From positions 1-64,000 of the forward strand of contig JACKIT010000006.1 of the NCBI GenBank assembly GCA_020638335.1: a stretch of DNA of 64,000 nt. The letters are read 5' to 3'. This document shows, in pieces, positions 1 through 7,905 of the stretch. Numbering within the stretch: position 1 is the first letter of the stretch; every line of letters begins with the position of its first letter. Made by a program: the position numbers and the translations under genes. The DNA is from Rhodospirillales bacterium (GTDB taxonomy: Bacteria > Pseudomonadota > Alphaproteobacteria > Micavibrionales > Micavibrionaceae). The notes under the pieces are model-generated. The model had not been told where the DNA came from, searched no databases, and saw nothing but the letters and a program-made list of their open reading frames with translations.

Positions 1-452
1 ATCACACGGATAAAGGGAACAATCCCGCTTGTCTTGCCGTTACGGCCAACCTTCTCGCCAATGGAGCGCACGTTGCCCCAGTAAGAACCAATACCACCGC
101 CTAAAGAGGCCAGCCAGACATTCTCATTCCACAATTCTACGATCTCTTCGAGGCTATCTTGCGTTTCATTCAAGAAGCAGGAAATCGGCAAACCACGGTT
201 TGTACCGCCATTGGACAAAATCGGTGTTGAAGGCATGAACCATAATTTTGAGATATAATCATATATGCGCTGCGCATGCTCGCTATCATCCCCATAATGC
301 ATTGAGACGCGCGCAAATAAATCCTGAGGCTGTTCTTCCGGCAATAAATAGCGATCAACCAAAGTCGCCTTGCCAAAACCGGTCAGGTTTTCATCCCGAG
401 AGCGGTCAATCTGGACACGATTGCCCCTCTCCATTTGCGCAACGTCAAACAT
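1..452 (-). CDS. nrdA: Ribonucleoside-diphosphate reductase large (alpha) subunit, N-terminal part
   Basis: Only the first 150 codons lie in the window; the gene runs off the left edge. Class I ribonucleotide reductase alpha reduces ribonucleoside diphosphates to deoxyribonucleotides together with a radical-generating beta subunit. The translation begins MFDVAQMERG and contains GLPISCFLNE, which holds the first redox cysteine of the family, then WLASLGGGIGSYWG and NGKTSGIVPF, all typical of the alpha subunit. The protein goes straight into the catalytic domain, so the N-terminal ATP-cone seen in E. coli NrdA is absent. The ATG at 452 is preceded by a good ribosome site (AGGAGTAAG). Two NrdR-like boxes lie upstream, which suggests NrdR repression. 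Identity is secure; subclass is less sure without the rest. Confidence 0.93.
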   Translation of the reverse strand, partial: MFDVAQMERGNRVQIDRSRDENLTGFGKATLVDRYLLPEEQPQDLFARVSMHYGDDSEHAQRIYDYISKLWFMPSTPILSNGGTNRGLPISCFLNETQDSLEEIVELWNENVWLASLGGGIGSYWGNVRSIGEKVGRNGKTSGIVPFIRV

Positions 453-526
453 AAGCCTTACTCCTATATAAGTCTTCTTTTATCCATAAAGGACGGGTTT
501 TTATGGGGTGCAGACAGCGTGTGAAG

Positions 527-542
527 ACACTATCTATAGCGT
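527..542. promoter_or_regulatory. NrdR box 1 upstream of nrdA
   Basis: ACACTATCTATAGCGT matches the consensus ACACTATATATAGTGT at 14 of 16 positions. It lies about 75 bp upstream of the nrdA start codon and 15 bp from a second, weaker box. NrdR is the zinc-finger/ATP-cone repressor of ribonucleotide reductase genes and normally binds paired boxes. Confidence 0.75.
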
Positions 543-557
543 TTGTTAGAAGACAAG

Positions 558-573
558 CTACTACATCTCGTGG
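558..573. promoter_or_regulatory. NrdR box 2 upstream of nrdA (weaker)
   Basis: CTACTACATCTCGTGG matches the NrdR consensus at 10 of 16 positions, including the ACTA and GTG parts. Its centre is exactly 31 bp, three helical turns, from that of box 1, the spacing expected for cooperative NrdR binding. The spacing rather than the match makes it believable. Confidence 0.55.
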
Positions 574-850
574 TGTGCGGCAATAGGAATATGGTCCCAA
601 AACGATTGTGATTTTTTTCAAAATCTTTTTCTTTCAATAAATTAACAGGGATATCCGCAGCCTTATCCCCGTGGAAAAACATACTGATTTTTTACAAACG
701 CAACAAAATTACACAAAAGCCCCGAAACTTTCGTGAGTAATTTGCACTTAATCCGATTGATGTTCTTACTGTGTTCCAGCTCTGGCGCGATGTCAAATAT
801 ATGCTATGATTCTTTTGAAAATTCACCAAGCCTGACGCCAGGAAATCCTT
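574..850. other. Intergenic region between nrdA and pyk
   Basis: Together with the NrdR boxes this makes a roughly 400-bp stretch without a convincing gene, between divergent nrdA and pyk. It is AT-rich and must hold both promoters. A TATGCTATGAT stretch near 802-812 could supply a -10 for pyk. I see no RNA gene or riboswitch. Confidence 0.5.
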
Positions 851-2281
851 ATGATCACCTCCCTCAAACGCATCCGTCAAACCAAGATTCTTGCCACGCT
901 TGGCCCGTCCAGCAACACAAAAGGCCAGATTCGCGAACTGTTTGAAACCGGCGCCGATCTCTTTCGTCTCAATTTCAGTCATGGTACACATGAAGATATT
1001 GCCGCGCTGGCCGCTATAATCCGTGAAATCGAATCTGAATATAACCGCCTGATTGGCATTGTTGCCGACTTGCAGGGACCAAAACTTCGAATCGGCACAT
1101 TTGAAAAGGGCCGGATCGAACTTGAACGCGGCGATATGATTCGCTTTGATTCTGATCCTGCACCCGGGGATGAAACGCGCGTTTATATGCCCCATCCCGA
1201 AATTTTTCCTGCTCTGAAAAAAGACGGCCTGTTTTTTATTGATGACGGCAAGACGCGCTGCCGCGTACGTGAAATCGGGCAGGATTATTTTGCAGCCGAA
1301 ATTCGCGCCGGCGGAACGCTTTCAGACAAAAAAGGCTTTAATGTTCCTGAAACCTTTCTGCCGATCCCTGCTTTAACTGACAAAGATAAAAAGGACATTA
1401 AGGCCGCCCTTGAAATTGGCGTTGACTGGATCGCGCAAAGTTTTGTGCAAACCGCCGAGGATGTAAAAGAAGCGCGTAAGCTTATTGGCGGCGGTGCAGC
1501 CCTGATGGTCAAACTGGAAAAACCGGCCGCTATTCAAAATCTGGAAGAGATTGTCGAACTGGCTGACGGGGTTATGCTGGCGCGCGGCGATCTTGGCGTT
1601 GAGATTCCACCAGAAGACGTTCCATCTGTTCAAAAACGGGTTGTGCGTTATGTGCACAGCCAGGGCAAACCGGTGGTCGTCGCCACCCAGATGCTCGAAT
1701 CGATGATCGCCTCTTCCCGGCCGACTCGCGCGGAAGCCTCGGATGTGGCCACCGCTGTCTATGACGGCGCCGATGCCGTGATGCTCTCGGCTGAAACTGC
1801 CGCAGGCCAACACCCTGTGAAAAGTGTCGAAATGATGGACCGCATCTGCGCACGCACCGAAAGCGATGACATCTATAAAACCATGATGGAAGAGACACGC
1901 CCAGACGCCGTCGATGATCCCTCCGATGCCATCACCTCGGCAGCTTTTTACGTCGCCCACGACATTAATGCCGCGTGCATTGTGACTTATACAGCCTCAG
2001 GCTCGACCGCCCTGCGCATGGCCCGCCAGCGCCCCGATATGCCTGTCTTGTGCCTGACACCGCATCAGGGCGTTGCGCGGCGAATGGTTATGTCTTACGG
2101 CGTTCACGCAGTATGCATGCCAGAGATCAAAGGTGATTTTTCCGGCCCCGTGCCCTATGCGTGCAAAATTTTGCAGGAAGAAGGCCTTGCCGAAAAAGGC
2201 CAGCGCTTCGTCATGACCGCCGGCGTGCCTTTCGGCGTTGCCGGGACGACGAATATTCTCAGAATTGCGGAAGTGGAGTAA
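851..2281 (+). CDS. pyk: Pyruvate kinase
   Basis: Last step of glycolysis: phosphoenolpyruvate plus ADP gives pyruvate plus ATP, in the cytosol. The 476-residue length is normal. Family signatures are in order: KILATLGPSS at the N-terminus, FRLNFSHGTHED, DLQGPKLRIG, the substrate and cation site around VKLEKPAA (about residue 224) and ARGDLGVEIP, MLESMI, and LSAETAAGQHPV, with the C-terminal allosteric domain after about residue 350. The ATG at 851 has AGGAAA upstream. The downstream asparaginase-like gene begins 5 bp after the stop, so the two are probably co-transcribed. Confidence 0.97.
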   Translation: MITSLKRIRQTKILATLGPSSNTKGQIRELFETGADLFRLNFSHGTHEDIAALAAIIREIESEYNRLIGIVADLQGPKLRIGTFEKGRIELERGDMIRFDSDPAPGDETRVYMPHPEIFPALKKDGLFFIDDGKTRCRVREIGQDYFAAEIRAGGTLSDKKGFNVPETFLPIPALTDKDKKDIKAALEIGVDWIAQSFVQTAEDVKEARKLIGGGAALMVKLEKPAAIQNLEEIVELADGVMLARGDLGVEIPPEDVPSVQKRVVRYVHSQGKPVVVATQMLESMIASSRPTRAEASDVATAVYDGADAVMLSAETAAGQHPVKSVEMMDRICARTESDDIYKTMMEETRPDAVDDPSDAITSAAFYVAHDINAACIVTYTASGSTALRMARQRPDMPVLCLTPHQGVARRMVMSYGVHAVCMPEIKGDFSGPVPYACKILQEEGLAEKGQRFVMTAGVPFGVAGTTNILRIAEVE

Positions 2282-2286
2282 AGAAA

Positions 2287-2799
2287 ATGCCAGATAAAAT
2301 ACATTTCATTCTTACCGGCGGCACCATAGATTCCGTGTATCATCCACCGACTGAAACATCAGTTCCTGCAGACCGCTCTATCATCCCCGAATATTTAAAC
2401 GACGCGATAAAACCATATGATGAATATACCTTCGAAACGCTCTGCATGCTTGATAGTGGCGATGTGACTGATGCTCATCGTGAGAGCATGGTGCAATCAA
2501 TTACATCGAATACAGCGGATAAATTTATCATCTGTCACGGCACAAATACGCTGATTGAAACCGCACAATATTTGGCCGCGCATTTTTTAATAAAGGATAC
2601 GGATAAAACAATTATCCTGACGGGCGCTATAATTCCACTAAAACAATTTATATTAAGCGATGGTGGTTTCAATCTAGGGTATGCCGTCGGGCAGTCATAT
2701 AATCTGAGTTCAGGTGTTCATATATGTATGCATGGCAAAATATTTTTGCCGCAGAATGTCACAAAAAATCGCGCCGAAGCGCGATTTGAAGAACTTTAA
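2287..2799 (+). CDS. Asparaginase-like protein, N-terminal domain only
   Basis: A 170-residue protein that starts FILTGGTIDS, the first catalytic threonine motif of bacterial L-asparaginases, and has CHGTNT in place of the usual HGTDT second motif, then ILTGAIIP. Full-length asparaginases are about 330 residues with a second small domain; here the stop comes just after the N-terminal Rossmann-like domain. The Asp of HGTDT, needed for catalysis in classical enzymes, is Asn here. The ATG at 2287 lies 5 bp after pyk; longer reading frames would overlap pyk. Either a single-domain asparaginase-like enzyme or a decayed remnant; the frame is intact and ends in a clean TAA. Asparaginase activity is doubtful. 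Confidence 0.75.
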   Translation: MPDKIHFILTGGTIDSVYHPPTETSVPADRSIIPEYLNDAIKPYDEYTFETLCMLDSGDVTDAHRESMVQSITSNTADKFIICHGTNTLIETAQYLAAHFLIKDTDKTIILTGAIIPLKQFILSDGGFNLGYAVGQSYNLSSGVHICMHGKIFLPQNVTKNRAEARFEEL

Positions 2800-2810
2800 T
2801 TTCCAAAAGA

Positions 2811-3737
2811 TTATTCCGCGCTGGCGATGATCGTTTTGGTCGGTGCGCTATGCAGCCACCAGGCCTGACGGTTAATGGAATAAATCGGGCGATAGCGTGA
2901 ACCTTTCTCCGCGCTGATCAGACGCTTAATCTGATTATCCAGCAGATAGGCGCCTGCTTCCGTATAAACCACCAAAACCGCATGCGGAATATTCTTTTGC
3001 GTATCCTGTACGATCGCGACGCGCAAGCGCTCTTCCGGTACACCCAAGCTACGCAGCGCTGCATATTTCATGATGGCAAAATCTTCGCAATCACCGCCGC
3101 GCTGGAGAAACTCAACCGGCGTAGCCCAGTAATCGGACTGGCCCCAGTTTTTTGAATCAACGATATAGCGTTTTTCATTCACCAGATCATTCACCCGGTC
3201 GGCCATGGCTTTCAGGCTTTGCCCTTCAATGCCGCGCAGATTTTCCTGCCATTCGCGAACGATACGAGACGATGCGCTTTGTTTTAACTGCTGATCAAAA
3301 CGATCGAACATGCTCGTCCACTTCGTAAAAGCGCTCAGATTGCTTGAGCGCTTTTCCTGTGTGCCGTAAAATGCCGGGTAAGAGGCAACACGTTTGAATT
3401 CACTGCTCGCACTTACCAAGCTAATTTGCGCGGGCACGTCTTTGATCATATCGGCGCGTGATTTTTTTGCGCCACCCGAAAGCGAAGCCATACACAATAG
3501 TAAAGCCATGCAAGTGTGCAAAGCCGTTTGTTTCAATAAAATAAGACGCAATTGTGTTTTGGAAATCGCCGCTTGTTCAACGAAAATCTGCCCCAGTGGA
3601 GCGCGCGTTTCCTGATGCGTACGCAGGGCATTGCGGAGATCCTGAGGCGTGATTAATCCTTTGGCGACCAGCAACTCGCCGACCCGCCTACGCTTCAACG
3701 CGTCTCGAAAATATTTGAAAAGGCCCGACTTGTTCAT
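2811..3737 (-). CDS. LapG-like transglutaminase-fold cysteine protease with N-terminal MshEN-like tandem motif
   Basis: 308 residues in three parts. Residues 18-41 and 47-70 are two 24-residue copies of the MshEN pattern (R/P-[VL]-G-x-x-[LF]-x-x-x-[GA]-x-I-x4-L-x2-[AI]-L), separated by exactly 5 residues, as in c-di-GMP-binding MshE N-domains. Residues 71-89 form a short hydrophobic segment. Residues 100-308 are a BTLCP/LapG-type domain with Cys217 (GGDCEDFA), His252 (IPHAVL) and Asp267 (LLDNQ) as the catalytic triad. LapG proteases cut adhesins in the periplasm and are normally held by the c-di-GMP receptor LapD. Here the sensor-like part is in the same chain. No LapD or LapA-like adhesin is seen nearby. 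The protease family call is firm; c-di-GMP binding is inference. Confidence 0.85.
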   Translation of the reverse strand: MNKSGLFKYFRDALKRRRVGELLVAKGLITPQDLRNALRTHQETRAPLGQIFVEQAAISKTQLRLILLKQTALHTCMALLLCMASLSGGAKKSRADMIKDVPAQISLVSASSEFKRVASYPAFYGTQEKRSSNLSAFTKWTSMFDRFDQQLKQSASSRIVREWQENLRGIEGQSLKAMADRVNDLVNEKRYIVDSKNWGQSDYWATPVEFLQRGGDCEDFAIMKYAALRSLGVPEERLRVAIVQDTQKNIPHAVLVVYTEAGAYLLDNQIKRLISAEKGSRYRPIYSINRQAWWLHSAPTKTIIASAE

Positions 3738-3847
3738 AGACTTTATCCCTTTTTAAGACCCTGCTCTCATCCTTATTTTTTCATTTTTGTTTAAAGCAAT
3801 AGGTGCACACGTAAAAATTCGTACACCCCTATTAAACCTCACAAAGA

Positions 3848-3876
3848 TTGACGAATTCCTAACAAACAGGCATAAA
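3848..3876 (+). promoter_or_regulatory. Candidate sigma-70-type promoter for hldE
   Basis: TTGACG at 3848-3853 and CATAAA at 3871-3876 are separated by 17 bp, in the AT-rich gap between the divergent protease gene and hldE, about 60 bp before the hldE start. Confidence 0.45.
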
Positions 3877-3935
3877 AGCAGGGTTTTCAGGATATTTTTA
3901 CGCAAAAACTCAGAAAAACAGAACAAAATAAGAAT

Positions 3936-5507
3936 ATGGAAAATATTATGGCCCAAAATCTATCTGAAGAAACACTGTTGTCCATTCTTAAAAAGATGCA
4001 AGATTCTGAAGTTTTGGTGATTGGCGATGTTATGCTTGATCGCTTTGTTTACGGCTATGTTGAACGCATTTCTCCCGAAAGTCCTGTGCCGGTTTTGACC
4101 ATCAAGCGTGAAGATCAAATGCTGGGCGGGGCCGGGAATGCCCTGGCCAATTTAGCCGGATTAAAAACGAAGGCTCAGTTTATCTCTGTGATTGGAGACG
4201 ATAATGAAGGCGTTGTACTTAAAAACCAAATTGAAAAACTTGGTTTTTCCAGCGATGGTTTGCTGATTGAAAAAGCCCGTCCAACAACTGTGAAAACCCG
4301 TTTTCTCGCCGGGCATCAGCAGCTCTTGCGTACAGATTTTGAGTGCAGCGCTCCGATCAGCGATGAAACAGCCGCGCAGCTGGTTGAAACGGCAAGAACA
4401 GCCCTTAAAACGGCCCGCGCTATTATCCTGTCAGATTACGGCAAAGGCTTGCTGCGCCCAGATGTGATTAGGGCCATAATAGAAGCGGCGAAGACGCTAA
4501 ATGTCCCTGTAATTGTCGACCCCAAAGGACAGGATTTTTCTATATACCGCGGGGCCAGCGCGCTCACCCCCAACAAAAAAGAGTTGAGCGAGGCGACTAA
4601 AGGCGCGCCTGTAAGTACAGATGATGAGGTGCTGAAAGCCGCTCAAAGTTTGATTGATGAATGCGGTATTGAAGCGGTGGTGGCAACTCGCTCTGGCGAT
4701 GGCATGAGCGTTGTTGCTAAAGGCGAAGCGCCGGTACATTTACGCACAATCGACATCGAGGTGTTCGATGTTTCCGGCGCTGGCGATACCGTGATTGCCA
4801 CGATTGCCGCTGGTTTGGCAGCGGGAGGAACACTGTCTCAAGCCGCCGCGCTTGCTAATGTTGCCGGTTCTATTGTGGTAACCAAAGTCGGCACCGCGCC
4901 AATTCGCAGTGAGGAACTTGCTGCCGCGTTGGCGAGCGATCACGGAGATGTTATGACCTGTGCCGACGCTGATGCACAAAAACACGATCGCGCCCGTAAA
5001 GGGGATGTGCTGGGCCATAGCGATCATGGATGGAAAGAAGCCGCCGAACATATTCGCCGCTGGAAGGCACGTGGTCTCAAGGTTGGTTTCACTAATGGCT
5101 GTTTCGACATTCTTCATTATGGGCACGTATCGTATCTCAATAATGCGCGCGATCATTGTGACCGTTTGATTGTCGGCCTCAATAAAGATTCATCGGTGCG
5201 CGCTTTAAAAGGTCCGCAACGCCCCGTTCATGATGAGGAATCCCGCGCCGGTGTGCTCGCGGCGCTCGGCTCTGTCGATATGGTCGTACTGTTTGGGGCA
5301 GATAAAGACGGTGATGATAATACCGCCATCGCGCTGTTAGAGGCCCTTAAACCTGACATCTATTTTAAAGGTGGCGATTATACGGAAGATCAGATTCCGG
5401 AAAGCCCGACAGTGCGCGGCTATGGCGGTGAAGTGAACGTAATGCCGGTCTATGAAGGTCACTCCACCACCGGCTCTATCGCCAAAATCAATAATGAAGC
5501 GGCGTAA
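3936..5507 (+). CDS. hldE: Bifunctional heptose 7-phosphate kinase / heptose 1-phosphate adenylyltransferase
   Basis: Makes ADP-heptose for the lipopolysaccharide inner core. The N-terminal part (about residues 20-330) is a PfkB-type kinase: VIGDVMLDRF, GGAGNALANL, and DVSGAGDTVIA with the catalytic Asp. The C-terminal part (about 375-523) is a cytidylyltransferase-fold domain: FTNGCFDILHYGHVSYL holds the HxGH nucleotide-binding motif, followed by KGGDYTEDQIPE and EGHSTTGSIAKI. Length (523) is slightly longer than E. coli HldE (477). Two in-frame starts are possible, 3936 and 3948 (MAQNLSEE), neither with a strong ribosome site. It shows the organism is a Gram-negative with heptose-containing core. 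Confidence 0.96.
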   Translation: MENIMAQNLSEETLLSILKKMQDSEVLVIGDVMLDRFVYGYVERISPESPVPVLTIKREDQMLGGAGNALANLAGLKTKAQFISVIGDDNEGVVLKNQIEKLGFSSDGLLIEKARPTTVKTRFLAGHQQLLRTDFECSAPISDETAAQLVETARTALKTARAIILSDYGKGLLRPDVIRAIIEAAKTLNVPVIVDPKGQDFSIYRGASALTPNKKELSEATKGAPVSTDDEVLKAAQSLIDECGIEAVVATRSGDGMSVVAKGEAPVHLRTIDIEVFDVSGAGDTVIATIAAGLAAGGTLSQAAALANVAGSIVVTKVGTAPIRSEELAAALASDHGDVMTCADADAQKHDRARKGDVLGHSDHGWKEAAEHIRRWKARGLKVGFTNGCFDILHYGHVSYLNNARDHCDRLIVGLNKDSSVRALKGPQRPVHDEESRAGVLAALGSVDMVVLFGADKDGDDNTAIALLEALKPDIYFKGGDYTEDQIPESPTVRGYGGEVNVMPVYEGHSTTGSIAKINNEAA

Positions 5508-5642
5508 TTGAAACGCGTGTTTTGTTTAAGAGTTAAGCCGACGTAAAACCCCTGTACCCGATGCGACAGAGTTGGTAGACTGAATGTCAGCGAATATATT
5601 TCGTATTTAATGGTCTTACTTTCTGAATCAGGATTTTTACTT

Positions 5643-6326
5643 ATGCGCACTGTTCTTGTTTCTTCAATGCTTGTATTGGCTCTTACCGGCTGTAAACCGG
5701 TTTGGGATCCGACCTACATGCCCTCCGGTTATGCCCATCACCAAAAAGCTTACAAGGCTCCACCAGGTCCGGAAGCCGCGCCTATTGGCTATGAATATTC
5801 CGACGAGCAAAATGCGGCTGTGCAAAGACAATGGCGCATGGCTGCCAATGACTTAATTCTCCGCGCACAGGCACACGACATGTTGGATACGCCCGTCTTC
5901 CTGAGCACAGATATAAAACCTGGCCCGTTTGCCTCAGCCTATGATTTTGCACTGCGTGAGGAATTGCGGGCCGCGGGCGTAATGCTTGCTGCCAACCCGG
6001 AAGAAGGCGCAGAGTTATTCTACTCTGCCTATGATCCCGATGAGGAAGGCCCAGCCGAATCATTAACCGGCTACAATGATGAGGCTGCTCATCCGAATAA
6101 AGACGGTGATTTCCTTCCGCCTTCAAAAACGTTGAAGTTTGTTTTGGCAAAAACGCAAGACGGCATCATCGGCAAAAAAGTTTCCAGCATGCAAGAGGTC
6201 CCGCTTTATGGCTTTAAACCAGCAGGTTATGCCCCGTTGCATGAGCGCCCTCGTGAACTCGCACCGAAGCAATGTAGTCGTCATGAAGCACAAGCAACAT
6301 CGACAGATCTGTCTTACAATGACTAA
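5643..6326 (+). CDS. Predicted lipoprotein of unknown function, upstream of FlgO-like protein
   Basis: 227 residues. The start at 5643 gives a lipoprotein signal: a short hydrophobic stretch and lipobox LTGC, cysteine at about residue 17; an upstream start at 5610 would bury it. The mature part has a Pro/Tyr-rich segment and then NDLILRAQAHDM, resembling the start of FlgO-type domains, but the rest is not recognisable to me. The last 8 bp (ATGACTAA) overlap the start of the FlgO-like gene, so the two are translationally coupled and probably work together at the outer membrane. Function unknown. Confidence 0.75.
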   Translation: MRTVLVSSMLVLALTGCKPVWDPTYMPSGYAHHQKAYKAPPGPEAAPIGYEYSDEQNAAVQRQWRMAANDLILRAQAHDMLDTPVFLSTDIKPGPFASAYDFALREELRAAGVMLAANPEEGAELFYSAYDPDEEGPAESLTGYNDEAAHPNKDGDFLPPSKTLKFVLAKTQDGIIGKKVSSMQEVPLYGFKPAGYAPLHERPRELAPKQCSRHEAQATSTDLSYND

Positions 6327-6888
6327 GCGGCCCCTTTTATCAAAAAAAGACTGCTTATGTGCGTTAGCGGCACTTATGCTGGCGTCTGGATGCTCACCAG
6401 AAGCGTTGAACACGGCGGCTTATGGTATTTTCCCACAAGAACAGACAAACTTTAAAGAGCAAAACTATGCGGCTGCGGATTATCTGATACAACAGGCGCG
6501 CACTTTTATTGGTCGGGGCGATTTACTGATTGCGCAGCCCTTAAGCGATGCAAATCAACCGGGCATGAGCTCGACCATCAGCAAAATGATTCCTGAGCAA
6601 ATCGGCATTCGCCTGTCTCAACTCGGTTATCGTATGGATCTGTCTGGAGTGGCCACGGGGCCGGACACAAACTACCTCAAGCCTTCAATCACGCACGGAG
6701 AAAAACCGGATTTTGTTCTATCCGGAACATATTTGCGCCGCCGCATTGAAATGGATGTAAGCTTGCGCATTATTGATATTAAAGCCGGAAGAGTCGTTGC
6801 CTCCTATGATTATATCATGCCTCTCAACCGTGAAACCGCAGAGCTTTCAAAGCCCCAGCCCAAAATCGTCCGTATGGATAGCGAATAG
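6319..6888 (+). CDS. FlgO-domain outer-membrane lipoprotein
   Basis: 189 residues from the ATG at 6319, which overlaps the preceding stop. Lipobox LASGC lies near residue 25. The domain pattern NYAAADYLIQQ, then LLIAQPLSDANQPGMSSTIS, IGIRLSQLGYRMD, FVLSGTY and RIIDIKAGRVVASYDYIMPL is that of FlgO-family proteins, described in Vibrio as outer-membrane proteins needed for flagellar stability. No flagellar genes are visible in this window, so a flagellar role is not shown; the family also occurs away from flagellar genes. Same orientation and coupled to the lipoprotein at 5643. Confidence 0.75.
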   Translation: MTKRPLLSKKDCLCALAALMLASGCSPEALNTAAYGIFPQEQTNFKEQNYAAADYLIQQARTFIGRGDLLIAQPLSDANQPGMSSTISKMIPEQIGIRLSQLGYRMDLSGVATGPDTNYLKPSITHGEKPDFVLSGTYLRRRIEMDVSLRIIDIKAGRVVASYDYIMPLNRETAELSKPQPKIVRMDSE

Positions 6889-6909
6889 CGCTTACTACCC
6901 CTCAATTTT

Positions 6910-7070
6910 GTCATCGCGAGCGCCCTTTGGCCTCCGCTGCGGGAGCGCGGCGATCCATAAATGTATCCTGACGAAAGTCAGGATCTACCCGAAGAAGATC
7001 CCAAATCAAGTTTGGGATGCATTCTTACTGGATTGCCACGTCAGGTCTTGCGACCTTCCTCGCAATGACG
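6910..7070. repeat. Dispersed palindromic repeat, copy A (161 bp)
   Basis: Ends are near-perfect inverted repeats: GTCATCGCGAG on the left and CTCGCAATGAC on the right. Inside are smaller hairpins (CCTGACGAAAGTCAGG and ATCCCAAATCAAGTTTGGGAT). Related copies are at 24073 and 25681. The outer flank CCCTCAATTT also recurs inverted beside copy C. No coding capacity. Confidence 0.7.
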
Positions 7071-7117
7071 GAAAATTGACGTTTTCGAAAAAATGAGGGG
7101 TGTTAAACGAATAGCGA

Positions 7118-7897
7118 TTAGCGCGCCAGCAGCACATGGTAAAAGTGATAAGCAGGCCCGATTGCGCATTTCACGCAGGCTTGCGGCGCTGGTGCGGCAG
7201 CGCCGGTATTAGGATCTTGTGTAAAGGTCGTTTCATCCATGGTGTTAATGATTGTATAGAACTGCCGTGTATCATCAAATCTCCCCAGCGCACCAATATT
7301 CAAACACGCTCCCGGATCGCTGCCCGACGCCGCGCTTGCTCCCGTATCCTCCGGTGGTCCCGGCGGATTAGGTAAAGAAAGTGGTTGATCGTTGATTTCA
7401 TTAATCTTGTCACAAAAAGCCTGTGTAACATTCGGGAGCACAGCAATCAGTTCCGCGCGGCTGGCCGTGCCCATGCCCGGGATATGGGTACCGGCGTAAA
7501 ATTCCCATGCGCTGCCATCGTTAATACCACCGGGCGCTGCGCGATAACTGGCTCCACCCCCCGAAACATGAAAGACCTGATCCGATGGATCCGCGTCAGC
7601 GCTGAGGTCTCCATAATCCGAGTGGGCATCGGGATGCGCAAAGCGCAAATCGGACTCACTTGCGCCGTTTTGCATGATGAAGGTTACTGCGCGCTCAAGC
7701 TCTGAGGCGTAACGCTGCACCTCACTGGCACGAATCACAAGCGTTTCGGCATCAATATTAGAGCCTTCCGAACGGTTGCTTGATTGAATGGCCGCTGTAA
7801 GCGCGCCGATCAAAACAATTGCCAGCAGAATAATAAACAACACGTTTCCGGTTTCGCCGCAGCGCTGTTTAAGAAGAAAAGGGTTTTTAACAATCAT
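7118..7897 (-). CDS. Pseudopilin-like membrane-anchored protein, paralog of 14110-14775
   Basis: 259 residues from ATG 7897; a longer TTG start at 7933 would overlap the upstream dac gene. The N-terminus has a short basic leader ending ETGNVLF followed by about 20 hydrophobic residues, resembling type IV pilin-like leaders but without the usual Glu at +5. The rest is predicted extracytoplasmic. It shares with the protein at 14110-14775 the GNVLF leader, a GGGxSYxAxP motif, W-x-F-x-x-G-x-x-I, a [L/I]IAxLPN segment, C-[DN]-x-I-N and a closing Y-x-V-L-[LI]-A-R. Extra cysteines near the C-terminus (CVKC) could form disulfides. Function unknown. Confidence 0.7.
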   Translation of the reverse strand: MIVKNPFLLKQRCGETGNVLFIILLAIVLIGALTAAIQSSNRSEGSNIDAETLVIRASEVQRYASELERAVTFIMQNGASESDLRFAHPDAHSDYGDLSADADPSDQVFHVSGGGASYRAAPGGINDGSAWEFYAGTHIPGMGTASRAELIAVLPNVTQAFCDKINEINDQPLSLPNPPGPPEDTGASAASGSDPGACLNIGALGRFDDTRQFYTIINTMDETTFTQDPNTGAAAPAPQACVKCAIGPAYHFYHVLLAR

Positions 7898-7905
7898 GAT
7901 CAACG

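Noticed and set aside
1373..1960. 195-codon open frame opposite pyk
   Set aside because: Antisense to pyruvate kinase with shadow-type composition.
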